Shown here in pieces: positions 17,434-25,356 of a stretch of DNA of 47,959 bases. A program made the translations under genes and the position numbers. The stretch lies in NCBI GenBank assembly GCA_034665745.1, contig JAXDJJ010000033.1, forward strand, positions 1 through 47,959, read 5' to 3'. The stretch's first letter is position 1. Each line of letters starts with the position of its first letter. The notes beneath the pieces are model-generated. The model had not been told where the DNA came from and ran no database searches. It was given only the letters and a program-made list of their open reading frames with translations. This stretch comes from JAXDJJ01 sp034665745 (lineage in GTDB: Bacteria > Actinomycetota > CADDZG01 > WHSQ01).

Positions 17434-18535
17434 ATGGAAGACCTGAAGATCCGCTTGGACTCGATCGACGCCAAGCTCGCACGTATCAAGGAGTACCTTT
17501 GACGTCGATGAAAAATCGACGCGCTTAGAGGAGCTCAAGGCTCTCTCCGCGGCCCCCGATTTCTGGAACGACTCAACCTCTGCACAGAAGACGATGTCCG
17601 AGCTGTCCAAGCTGTCGGAAGACGTCACGACCTATGAACGAGCTGCCCGCCGCGCCGGCGACGCGCGCGTGCTCTGGGAGCTCGGCTCCGCCGAAGATGA
17701 CGAAGCAACCCTTGCGGAGGCCCTGAAGGAGCTCGAAACCCTCGAGGCGGAACTCTCCAAGCTCGAGGTCACCGCGCTGCTCGGCGGGGAGTTCGACGAC
17801 AATCCCGCGATCCTTGAGGTGCACGGGGGCGAGGGCGGAACCGATTCGCAGGACTGGGCCGAGATGCTTCTCCGGATGTACGAGCGATGGGCCGAACGCC
17901 GGGGCTTCAAGGTCGAGCTCGTCTCGGTCACGGCCGGTGACGAAGCCGGGATCAAGAGCGCAACGGTGACGGTCGATGGTCGCTATGCATACGGACTGCT
18001 GGCCGCCGAGCGTGGTGTGCACCGCTTGGTGCGCATCTCGCCGTTCGATCAGGCGAAACGCCGGCACACTTCGTTCGCCTCGGTAGACGTGACCCCCGAG
18101 GTCGAGGAAACGGAAGAGGTCGACATCAATCCCGACGACCTACGGATCGACACCTACCGCTCGTCGGGGGCCGGGGGACAGCACGTCAACGTGACCGATT
18201 CCGCGGTTCGCATCACACATCTCCCGAGCGGCATCGTCGTCTCATGTCAGAACGAGCGCAGCCAGATGCAGAATCGTGCCGTTGCGATGCGCATCCTCAA
18301 GTCCCGCCTCCTGGCCCGGATGCGAGAGGAACGTGAGGCCGAGATGGAGGCCCTACGGGGCGAGAAGCGGGAGATCGGCTTCGGATCCCAGATCCGGTCC
18401 TACGTGCTGCACCCGTATCAGATGGTCAAGGATCACCGGACGGACGTAGAGGTAGGTAACGTTCAGGGGGTGCTCGACGGCGACATCGACCGCTTCATCG
18501 AGGCTGAACTGAAGAGGAAGGCTGTGCCATCATGA
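17434..18535 (+). CDS. prfB: Peptide chain release factor 2, with programmed +1 frameshift
   Basis: RF2 releases peptides at UGA and UAA. The gene starts at ATG 17434, reads 22 codons to an in-frame TGA (17500-17502), and resumes in the +1 frame from GAC 17501, giving 366 residues. The frameshift site is the classical one: AAGGAG, a 3-nt spacer, then CTT TGA C. Downstream, RISPFDQAKRR carries the SPF stop-recognition tripeptide and SSGAGGQHVN carries the catalytic GGQ loop. When RF2 is scarce the ribosome slips and makes more RF2, a self-regulating loop. Annotation from the internal ATG 17594 would lose the first 53 residues. The stop overlaps the start of the next gene. Confidence 0.95.
17488..17503 (+). 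promoter_or_regulatory. prfB: prfB +1 recoding signal
   Basis: An internal Shine-Dalgarno (AAGGAG, 17488-17493), a 3-nt spacer (TAC) and the slippery CTT TGA C. The spacer length and the slippery codon match the E. coli RF2 site. The peptidyl-tRNA slips from CUU to UUU while UGA waits for RF2. Confidence 0.93.
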
Positions 18536-19605
18536 GTGAGATGACCGAGACACCCGAGGTGGTCCGGCGCGTCGAAGACGCAACTCTGGCCCAGATGCGA
18601 GACGTAGATATCGATGATGTCTACAAGCAGATGGACTGGCTCCTCGATTCGCGGCCCACGCCGATCGATCTCTACCACCGCTGGGAGAACCAGAACTGGT
18701 CGACCCAGGACCTCGATTTCTCCGAGGATGCGACGCACTGGAAGAGTCTCGAAGGCCCGTTCGAAGGCATCCGCACCGAACTCCAACGGTCGTTCACCCT
18801 TTTCTTCGTCGGCGAGCAAGCGGTGACCGACACCTTGTCGCCCCTGGTGCACGGCGCGCCGGACGAGGGCTCGCGCATCTTCCTTTCGACCCAACTGGTG
18901 GACGAGGCCCGACACACGATCTTCTTCTCGCGGTTCTTCGACGAGGTCATCGGCATCTCGGGTGGGCTCACCGAAGCGTTGTCCGTGCTGCGTGACAAGA
19001 CGGTCGGCGGCTTCCGCACGCTGTTCGACGAGGATCTTGTCAACGCGACCGAAGCGGTGCGCGAGAACCCACACGATTACGGCGCATGGGTCGAGGGCAT
19101 CACCGTGTACCACTTGATCGTCGAAGGGATGCTCGCCCTTACCGGGCAGAAATTCCTGCTCGGCATCTTGCGCGAGATGCAGATCCTGCCCGGCTTCTAC
19201 GCGGGGTTCACCGCGGTTGCTCGTGACGAGTCTCGCCACGTGAACTACGGCGTACGCGCCATCATGGAGGCCGGCCTCAAGGACCCCGCGCACCTCGAAC
19301 GGGTCGAGGCAACCATCCGCCGGCTGCTGCCGCAGGCGTGCCGGATCGTTGCTGCGCCCGACCGGAAGTTCGCGATCTCCCCTGCGGATACGCCCGAGAA
19401 CCTTCGCATCAGTCCCTATGAGGTAAGGGCTTTCTCCCTGACTTCATTGACTAAGCGCTTGCGGGTCGCCGGGCTGTCCAAAGAGGTCTGTGACGACATC
19501 ACCAAGGTGGGCCTCGAGTATTACGACGCCGCCTGGGCCGAATATGAGGACGTCCACGGGGTCGAGCACCCCAGGCGCTTCTACGACCAGCTAGCCACTG
19601 CCTAA
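18532..19605 (+). CDS. R2-like ligand-binding oxidase (R2lox) / ribonucleotide-reductase-R2-like ferritin-fold protein
   Basis: A 357-residue ferritin-superfamily protein. A carboxylate-bridged dimetal site is visible: E95 in FFVGEQAVTD, E125 and H128 in DEARH, a third-helix glutamate in VEGMLALTGQ, and the E/H of DESRH. The spacing and the VARDESRHVNYG block match the R2lox group (M. tuberculosis Rv0233 type), which carries a Mn/Fe cofactor and a bound fatty acid. A class Ib/Ic ribonucleotide reductase beta subunit is the main alternative, but no nrdE/A is nearby. ATG 18532 overlaps the prfB stop (ATGA). The physiological substrate of R2lox is unknown. Confidence 0.75.
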   Translation: MSEMTETPEVVRRVEDATLAQMRDVDIDDVYKQMDWLLDSRPTPIDLYHRWENQNWSTQDLDFSEDATHWKSLEGPFEGIRTELQRSFTLFFVGEQAVTDTLSPLVHGAPDEGSRIFLSTQLVDEARHTIFFSRFFDEVIGISGGLTEALSVLRDKTVGGFRTLFDEDLVNATEAVRENPHDYGAWVEGITVYHLIVEGMLALTGQKFLLGILREMQILPGFYAGFTAVARDESRHVNYGVRAIMEAGLKDPAHLERVEATIRRLLPQACRIVAAPDRKFAISPADTPENLRISPYEVRAFSLTSLTKRLRVAGLSKEVCDDITKVGLEYYDAAWAEYEDVHGVEHPRRFYDQLATA

Positions 19606-19633
19606 CCCTCCGGCCCGGTACCCTGCTCCCTAG

Positions 19634-20320
19634 ATGATCAAGACGGTCGAGGTAAAGAAGGAATACAAGGGCGGGTCTAAGGCCCTTGATGGGCTCTCCA
19701 TCGACATCGAGAAGGGGGAGTTCGTCTTCGTCGTGGGCCCCTCCGGGTCGGGGAAGTCAACCTTCCTGAAGCTCCTGACCAAGGAAGAGGAGCCCACTTC
19801 CGGCGAGGTGTTCGTGGCGGGCAAGAACCTCTCGAGCCTGCCCAAATGGCGGGTTCCCTACCTCCGACGCAACGTGGGATGCGTCTTCCAGGACTTCAAG
19901 CTCCTGCCGAGCAAGACCGTGTTCGAGAACGTCGCCTTTGGCCTCGAGGTCATCGGCCGCCCCAAGAACGTCGTCCACCGCCAGGTCCCTCAGATCCTGG
20001 AACTGGTGGGTCTCGGCGAGAAGCTCGACCGCTTCCCCGACGAGCTCTCCGGCGGTGAGCAACAGCGTGTCTCGATCGCCCGCGCGTTCGTCAACCGTCC
20101 CCTCATCCTGATCGCCGACGAGCCGACAGGTAACCTCGACCCGGCAACCTCGGTCGGGATCATGCGTTTGCTCGATCGCATCAACCGCACCGGCACGACC
20201 ATCGTCATGGCGACCCACGATCACGCGATCGTGGACTCGATGCGCCGCCGCGTTGTCGAGCTCGAATCCGGGCAGGTCGTCCGAGACCAGTCACGCGGTA
20301 TCTACGGCGTGGGCACCTGA
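19634..20320 (+). CDS. ftsE: Cell division ATP-binding protein FtsE
   Basis: A 228-residue ABC ATPase with Walker A GPSGSGKST, signature LSGGEQQRV, Walker B LIADEPTGNLD and the MATHDH switch. With FtsX it couples ATP hydrolysis at the divisome to activation of a periplasmic or extracellular peptidoglycan hydrolase, and a coiled-coil M23 protein lies just downstream of ftsX. No Shine-Dalgarno is seen before ATG 19634; TACCCT lies 9 nt upstream, so it may be leaderless. A 2-nt gap separates it from ftsX. Confidence 0.95.
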   Translation: MIKTVEVKKEYKGGSKALDGLSIDIEKGEFVFVVGPSGSGKSTFLKLLTKEEEPTSGEVFVAGKNLSSLPKWRVPYLRRNVGCVFQDFKLLPSKTVFENVAFGLEVIGRPKNVVHRQVPQILELVGLGEKLDRFPDELSGGEQQRVSIARAFVNRPLILIADEPTGNLDPATSVGIMRLLDRINRTGTTIVMATHDHAIVDSMRRRVVELESGQVVRDQSRGIYGVGT

Positions 20321-20322
20321 TC

Positions 20323-21204
20323 ATGCGCCTTCGATACTTCCTGTCCGAGACGTTCACGAACCTCCGGCGCAATCTCCTCATGTCGATCGCGGCGGTCAGC
20401 ACCGTCGCTATCTCGTTGCTGCTGCTTGGGGGAGTGCAGATCCTCGGCATGGTCGTTGGCAACATGACGAGGTCGTGGGAGGCCAAAGTCGAGGTCTCGG
20501 TCTTCCTCCTCAACGACATCACCGAGGGCGAGCAACAGGCCCTGGTCAACCAACTCACGAACCTCGACGAGGTCACCGACGTCACCCTCGTCACCAAGGA
20601 ACAGGCCTATGAAGAGTTCAAAACCGAGTGGGCCGACCAACCCGAGTTCTACGAGAGCCTCCCTAAGGACGCTCTCCCAGCGTCACTCCGCGTGAAGCTC
20701 ACCGATGCGAAGTATTCCGAGGGTGTTGCAACCTTGGTTAATGGCGCGCCCGGTGTCGACGAAGCCCGGTTCGGTGGTGACATCATCCGCAGGCTGTTGA
20801 AGGTCAACTCTCTATTGCGAACGATCACCTTCGTGATGTCGATCGTGTTGATGATCGCGTCGGCAGCCCTGATCGCGAACACGATCCGTGTAGCTATCTA
20901 TGCGCGACGTGACGAGATCGGGATCATGAAGCTCGTCGGTGCAACGAACTGGTTCATCCGAGTGCCGTTCATGATGGAAGGTGTGTTCGCGGCCCTCGTG
21001 GGCGCGCTGGTGGCCGGCGTCATCGTCGTTCTTGCGAACCTCTTGCTGTTCTCGCGCATGGGCCGGGCCCTCCCATTCCTCGCCTCGGTGTTCAGCTTCT
21101 CGACCGGCGAGATCGCCTCGGTCCTGCTGGTCCTTGCCGGAGTTGGAGCGGTCGTGGGCCTCGTCGGCTCCTCCATGGCCCTCCGCCGCTTCCTCGAGGT
21201 CTGA
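20323..21204 (+). CDS. ftsX: Cell division protein FtsX
   Basis: A 293-residue membrane protein with FtsX architecture: an N-terminal transmembrane helix (~15-45), an extracellular domain of about 120 residues, then three C-terminal helices. The block IANTIRVAIYARRDEIGIMKLVGATNWFI, just after the second helix, is the hallmark of the family (only part is needed to recognise it: RRDEIGIMKLVGAT). FtsX relays the FtsE ATPase state across the membrane to a murein hydrolase. It is cotranscribed with ftsE. Confidence 0.94.
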   Translation: MRLRYFLSETFTNLRRNLLMSIAAVSTVAISLLLLGGVQILGMVVGNMTRSWEAKVEVSVFLLNDITEGEQQALVNQLTNLDEVTDVTLVTKEQAYEEFKTEWADQPEFYESLPKDALPASLRVKLTDAKYSEGVATLVNGAPGVDEARFGGDIIRRLLKVNSLLRTITFVMSIVLMIASAALIANTIRVAIYARRDEIGIMKLVGATNWFIRVPFMMEGVFAALVGALVAGVIVVLANLLLFSRMGRALPFLASVFSFSTGEIASVLLVLAGVGAVVGLVGSSMALRRFLEV

Positions 21205-21303
21205 TTTTCTCCGCCCTTAGCGGGCGCTGCGCCTAAAGACCCACCCTCCGAGCGCCGAACACCTAGAAGGGCGCGTTTGACCGTTTCGCCCCTGTTAGTG
21301 GTG

Positions 21304-21332
21304 TTGTTAATGTTGCTCCTGTTAACTAGGAT
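21304..21332 (+). promoter_or_regulatory. Promoter for the M23 peptidase gene (TTGTTA - 17 nt - TAGGAT)
   Basis: A -35 TTGTTA (21304-21309) and a -10 TAGGAT (21327-21332) are separated by exactly 17 nt. The -10 ends 7 nt before ATG 21340, so the mRNA would start at or within a base or two of the ATG. This is the best-formed promoter seen in the window and argues that the gene begins at 21340. Confidence 0.6.
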
Positions 21333-21339
21333 GAAGGAT

Positions 21340-22554
21340 ATGACCGCTTTGGGGAGGCTTACACGCCGCGGCGCATCGCTGCCGCTGGCGCTTCTCGCGG
21401 TCGCCTCACTGGCGCTTCCGGCTCTCGCCGCCCCGACCCTCGACGAACTCCGCGACCGCAAGGCTCGCGAGGCCGAGATCGCGGCCCGGCTCGATGCGAA
21501 GGGCGACACGATCTCGGAGAAGGTTGCCGCTCTCGATGCCATGCGGGCCCAGGCCGAAGCGAAGGTCAACCAAGTGAAAGAGCGCCTGAAAGAGATCGAC
21601 CAGAACATCGAGCAGAAGAAAGACCAGCTGACCGTCGCCCAGAAACGCATGGCGGTACTTACCTCCGAGCTAACTGACATCCTCGGCGACCTTGGTGCGC
21701 GCACCGATGTGTTCGTCGATCGCGCTGTCGCCGCGTACAAGGCGGGGCCGACGGCATACGTCGAGGGGGTTCTCTCCGGGTCCAACTTCAACGACGTGAT
21801 GGACCGCTACACCTACTACCAGGCGGCTCTCGATGCAGATTCAACCCTGATCGACGAGATCGAGGTCCTGAGGGATGGCGTCGAGGAGAGGCGGATCGAG
21901 GTCGAACAACGTGAGGCCGAGATCGCCGAAGCCAAGCTAACCCTCATGTCGGATCGGGCCGAGGCCCAGGTCCTCCACGACCAACGAGCGGCGGTTCTCG
22001 CCGAACGCAAGGCGATCGTCGACGAGAAGCAGTCCCTGCTGGCGCAGGTCCGGGGTAAGCAGGCGGTCCACGAGGCCGAGGTCGCAGCGATCGATCAAGA
22101 CATCGCCGAGCAGACCGCGATCATCGCCAACGCCGGGTCCGCCTCGGGCGGGCAGTTCCCGAGCGGTGGCGGCCAGCTGCTGTGGCCCGCGGCAGGCCCG
22201 GTCACCTCTCCGTTCGGTTACAGGACGCACCCGATCTTCGGCGATACCCGCCTCCACACCGGTATCGATATCGGAGCGCCTTACGGGGCCCCGGTTATCG
22301 CCGCCGACTCAGGCACGGTGATCTTCGCCGGGGTCATGAGCGGCTACGGCAACGCCATCGTGATCGACCATGGCGGGGGCCTGGCCACGACCTACAACCA
22401 CCTCTCCTCATTCACGGTGGCCTCAGGACAAGGGGTCGCACGCGGCTCCCAGATCGGCAACGTGGGGTGCTCGGGGTACTGCACGGGCCCGCACCTGCAC
22501 TTCGAGGTCCGGGTCGACGGAACCCCCGTGAACCCGATGCCCTACCTGGAGTAG
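21340..22554 (+). CDS. M23-family murein hydrolase with coiled coil (FtsEX-linked, EnvC/RipC-like)
   Basis: A 404-residue exported protein: signal peptide (ending PALAAP), a long coiled coil from about residue 35 to 265 rich in E, K, A and R, a short linker, and a C-terminal LytM/M23 domain. The zinc site is intact, with H306-x3-D310 (HTGID) and H385-x-H387 (HLHFE), so it should be an active endopeptidase rather than a degenerate activator like EnvC. Position after ftsEX implies it is the hydrolase or effector gated by FtsX. ATG 21340 was chosen from the promoter spacing; ATG 21331 and TTG 21277 are in-frame alternatives, but the latter would place a hydrophobic run encoded by the promoter before the signal peptide. 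Confidence 0.9.
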   Translation: MTALGRLTRRGASLPLALLAVASLALPALAAPTLDELRDRKAREAEIAARLDAKGDTISEKVAALDAMRAQAEAKVNQVKERLKEIDQNIEQKKDQLTVAQKRMAVLTSELTDILGDLGARTDVFVDRAVAAYKAGPTAYVEGVLSGSNFNDVMDRYTYYQAALDADSTLIDEIEVLRDGVEERRIEVEQREAEIAEAKLTLMSDRAEAQVLHDQRAAVLAERKAIVDEKQSLLAQVRGKQAVHEAEVAAIDQDIAEQTAIIANAGSASGGQFPSGGGQLLWPAAGPVTSPFGYRTHPIFGDTRLHTGIDIGAPYGAPVIAADSGTVIFAGVMSGYGNAIVIDHGGGLATTYNHLSSFTVASGQGVARGSQIGNVGCSGYCTGPHLHFEVRVDGTPVNPMPYLE

Positions 22555-22595
22555 TAGCTCCGGGTTTGACCCAGCGACCCCGTACCCTGTAGGGC

Positions 22596-23780
22596 ATGGA
22601 GCCCTGGCAGAAGGTCACTATCGCCATACTTTCCGCGATAACGGTCGTCTTCGCCGCGTTCTCGGTCGGTTTCACGATGGGCCGCGACGACGGGACCGTG
22701 CGGCTCGTGGGTACCAACGGCGAGTCGATCGTTTCGGTCCAAGAGGCCTACAACAAGATCCTTTCGGAAGCGGTCAACCCCCCAACCGCCAAGGCCCTCG
22801 TCCGAGGTGCGATCAAAGGCATGGTCGACGTCCTGAAGAAGAACGATGACCCGTATGCGTTGTTCTACACACCACGCGGCTATCGCTCGTTCCAGGAGCT
22901 CACGACCGGCAAGTTCTCCGGCATCGGTGTGTGGCTCAAGCAGAAGGGCGACGACCTCGAGATCGTGTCGGTCTTGCCAGACACCCCCGCACAACAGGCG
23001 GGGCTCAAACGGGGAGACATCATCCGCTCCATCGACGGAGACCCCGTGGTCGAGATGTCCAGTGACGATGCCGTCTCGTTGATCAAAGGCCCCGAGGGCA
23101 GTGAGGTGTCCCTGAACGTCGATCGGCCGGGGGCCGAGGCGGGCATGAGCTTCACATTGACGAGGGCCCAGATCGAGCTTCCTAACCTCATCTCCAAGAC
23201 GATCGACGAGGACCTCGGCTACGTGCGCCTCTTCGGTTTCGCTCGTGGCGCGGGGCGCCAGATCCACGACGAGATCCAGAGCATGGTGGACGACGGGATC
23301 AAGGGCATCGTGCTCGACCTTCGGGACAACGGCGGCGGTCTCTTCCAAGAAGCGGTTGGGGTTGCGAGCACATTCATCGAGGACGGCGAGATCGTGACCT
23401 ATAGCGAACGGTCGAAAGATGATGTCGTTTACGACGCGCAGGGTGACGCGTTCGAAGATCTGCCACTGGTCGTACTCGTCAACGAGGGGACCGCGAGCGC
23501 GTCCGAGATCGTCGCCGGCGCGTTGCAGGATCGCGAACGCGCGATGATCATCGGCACCACGACGTACGGCAAGGGTTCCGTTCAAGAGGTCGTTCCCTTG
23601 ACCGACTCCTCTGCTCTCAAGCTGACGATCGCTGCGTACCTCACGCCGGATGGTCACGACATCAACGGTCAGGGCATCGACCCCGATGTCGAGGTCGACG
23701 CGGTCTCCTCGGTTCAGCGAGCCCGTGCGGTCGAGATCCTGAAAGGCATCGTGATCTCGACGACCGGGTCTCAGGGCTGA
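22596..23780 (+). CDS. Carboxyl-terminal processing protease (S41, PDZ domain)
   Basis: A 394-residue membrane-anchored protease. An N-terminal transmembrane segment (TIAILSAITVVFAAFSVGF) is followed by a PDZ domain (GIGVWLKQKGDDLEIVSVLP and AGLKRGDIIRSIDG). The S41 catalytic domain has the nucleophile S301 in GTASASE and the general base K326 in TYGKGSVQE, the 25-residue spacing expected of Ctp/Tsp enzymes. It trims exported proteins from the C-terminus. It is placed between the FtsEX-linked hydrolase and smpB, as in many Gram-positive genomes. TACCCT lies 7 nt before ATG 22596, again suggesting a leaderless mRNA. Confidence 0.93.
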   Translation: MEPWQKVTIAILSAITVVFAAFSVGFTMGRDDGTVRLVGTNGESIVSVQEAYNKILSEAVNPPTAKALVRGAIKGMVDVLKKNDDPYALFYTPRGYRSFQELTTGKFSGIGVWLKQKGDDLEIVSVLPDTPAQQAGLKRGDIIRSIDGDPVVEMSSDDAVSLIKGPEGSEVSLNVDRPGAEAGMSFTLTRAQIELPNLISKTIDEDLGYVRLFGFARGAGRQIHDEIQSMVDDGIKGIVLDLRDNGGGLFQEAVGVASTFIEDGEIVTYSERSKDDVVYDAQGDAFEDLPLVVLVNEGTASASEIVAGALQDRERAMIIGTTTYGKGSVQEVVPLTDSSALKLTIAAYLTPDGHDINGQGIDPDVEVDAVSSVQRARAVEILKGIVISTTGSQG

Positions 23781-23792
23781 CCCACTCGCGTC

Positions 23793-24263
23793 TTGGCTAA
23801 AGAAGGATCGGATGGCACCAAGCTCATCGCGCAGAACAAGAAGGCGCGCCACAACTATCTGATCGAAGACACGGTCGAAGCGGGATTGGCCTTGGTCGGC
23901 ACCGAGGTGAAGTCATGCCGTGAAGGCAAGGTCAATCTCGCCGACGCGTACGCATCCGTGCGTGACGGCGAGGCATGGCTGCTGCAATGCCACATCAGTC
24001 CCTACTCACATGGCAATCGTGAGAACCACGAACCGATGCGGCCGCGCAAACTGCTATTGAAGCAACACGAGATCGTTCAGCTGCAGGAGAAGGTTGCGCA
24101 GGACGGCCGTACCTTGGTGCCCTTGAGGCTCTATTTCAAGCACGGCCTCGCAAAGGCCGAGATCGCCATCGCAAGGGGCAAGCAGACCCACGACAAGCGC
24201 CAGGCCGAGGCTCAGCGCGACGCCGAGCGCTCGATGCGACGCGAGCTGGGGCGCAGGCGCTAG
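23793..24263 (+). CDS. smpB: SsrA-binding protein SmpB
   Basis: A 156-residue SmpB, the tmRNA partner that fits the decoding centre during trans-translation. Recognisable blocks are NKKARHNYLIEDTVEAG, LVGTEVKSCREGKVNLADAY, HISPYSHGN and RPRKLLL, with the basic C-terminal tail (KQTHDKRQ onward to RRELGRRR). The start is a TTG at 23793, 12 nt after the protease gene, with no strong Shine-Dalgarno. ATG 23812 is out of frame. The tmRNA gene it serves lies 0.7 kb downstream, separated by one small exported protein gene. Confidence 0.96.
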   Translation: MAKEGSDGTKLIAQNKKARHNYLIEDTVEAGLALVGTEVKSCREGKVNLADAYASVRDGEAWLLQCHISPYSHGNRENHEPMRPRKLLLKQHEIVQLQEKVAQDGRTLVPLRLYFKHGLAKAEIAIARGKQTHDKRQAEAQRDAERSMRRELGRRR

Positions 24264-24364
24264 GGGGCTGTTTCTTAGGCCAGGCAGGCCTCCGGGAGAT
24301 TGCGTAGAGACACCCCCTGGGTCCCGTTGTTCCATGGCAGGGACGAAATCAAAAGGAGACCCGG

Positions 24365-24859
24365 ATGACCCGTTCCAAACTGTTCGCATCGTTGGCCGTA
24401 GTTGCTCTGATCGGTGGCGCTCTAGCCGCCCCCGCCCTAGCCCGTGGTGATCACGAGAAGGGTGGCAACGGCCACGAGAAGAAGGCCCATCCCGCCCAGA
24501 CTCGGATGCGTTTCAAGCTCGAAGATCACTCGATCGTCCTCGGCGAGGCAGCGATGGGCGATGTGTCGCTCCAGACCCGAACCGGCAAAGAGTGGGCCCC
24601 GCTCGCAGGAGCGACCCTCGCCATCGTCATGGACGGTGGTGACTGTGCTTCGCTCATCACCGATGCCGACGGCAAGGCGATGGTGGTCTGCACCCCGATG
24701 GCCGACGGCGAGTATCAGGTGAAGGTCAGCTATGCGGGCGACGACACCCACAGGAAGGCACAACGAGCCCAAGGCTTCACCGTCGGAGCAACCGATGATG
24801 GTGACGACGACGATGAAGACGAGCCCGGCGTGATGCCGAGCCCAAGCCCAACGATGTAA
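24365..24859 (+). CDS. Small exported Ig-like protein
   Basis: A 164-residue predicted secreted protein: signal peptide (MTRSKLFASLAVVALIGGALAAPALA), a His/Lys-rich stretch, then a single beta-sandwich-like domain (FKLEDHSIVLGEAAMGDVSL to YQVKVSYAGDDTHRKAQ). The pattern LAGATLAIVMDGGDCASLITDADGKA resembles bacterial Ig-like (Big) domains. It ends in an Asp/Glu-rich and Pro/Ser tail. AAAGGAGA lies about 6 nt before ATG 24365. A hairpin terminator follows. It may bind cations or wall polymers, but no function can be assigned. Confidence 0.75.
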   Translation: MTRSKLFASLAVVALIGGALAAPALARGDHEKGGNGHEKKAHPAQTRMRFKLEDHSIVLGEAAMGDVSLQTRTGKEWAPLAGATLAIVMDGGDCASLITDADGKAMVVCTPMADGEYQVKVSYAGDDTHRKAQRAQGFTVGATDDGDDDDEDEPGVMPSPSPTM

Positions 24860-24902
24860 CCGAATCATCTGAACCAAGTTGTACGGCGGGTCCGGAGGAG
24901 AG

Positions 24903-24926
24903 AAGGGCGCCCTTAGGGGCGCCCTT
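24903..24926 (+). terminator. Hairpin terminator between the exported Ig-like gene and ssrA
   Basis: A perfect 10-bp stem (24903-24912 with 24917-24926) with a TTAG loop. It separates the protein gene from the tmRNA gene. There is little T tract after it. Confidence 0.75.
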
Positions 24927-24998
24927 CCTCGCGGACGGAAGCAAGTGACTCACACTGTCGTTACTCTGTTCTGGCACATTGAAAAGAAGGTCATATCT

Positions 24999-25356
24999 GG
25001 GGCTGAACTGGTATCGACCCTGATTCGACCGAGGTGAGAGAAGCGAGCCGAGGACTCCTGGTATCCCTCGCAAATCATCCAGGAACACCAATAAATGCCG
25101 CTGCGTAAAGCACGGTTGCAACCCCTATAGCGGTTGCCGCCGGCCCGGAGATCGCCTGCGCCTCCGGGGTCCGGCGTCGCCTAGCAGGCTTACCGGTCCG
25201 AGTGTGCTCAGGGCAAAGACCGGGACACTTAACTTGAGCTAGGTGCCGGTCGCCGCTGTCCGTAGGCCGGCCGGCTCCGAAAACTGACTGCGGACTACGC
25301 TCGTAGAAGACTCACGTCGGGGTCGGGGGACCCGGGTTCGATTCCCGGCAGCTCCA
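24999..25356 (+). ncRNA. ssrA: Transfer-messenger RNA (tmRNA)
   Basis: A one-piece tmRNA of about 358 nt. The 5' end GGGGCTGAACTGG and the 3' end CAGCTCC pair as a 7-bp acceptor stem with one G-U. A T-arm (CCGGG-TTCGATT-CCCGG) and the discriminator A25356 complete the tRNA-like half. The tag reading frame runs from the resume codon GCA at 25070 to TAA at 25106-25108 and encodes ANHPGTPINAAA, so stalled proteins would end in AAA rather than the common LAA. CCA is not encoded; the genome has CTA at 25357-25359. It rescues stalled ribosomes with SmpB. Together with the terminator before it, it fills the 24860-25356 stretch that has no protein gene. Confidence 0.95.
25070..25108 (+). other. ssrA: tmRNA proteolysis-tag reading frame
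   Basis: Codons GCA AAT CAT CCA GGA ACA CCA ATA AAT GCC GCT GCG then TAA. With the alanine carried by the tmRNA, the added tag would be A-ANHPGTPINAAA. The small nonpolar C-terminus is what ClpXP and related proteases recognise. Confidence 0.85.

Noticed and set aside
17500..17502. TGA in prfB as selenocysteine or a broken gene
   Set aside because: The surrounding AAGGAG-3 nt-CTTTGAC is the RF2 +1 frameshift site, and RF2 homology continues in the +1 frame.
22542..23852. 436-residue minus-strand open frame
   Set aside because: It is antisense to the ctp protease gene, with no recognisable domain; a high-GC shadow frame.
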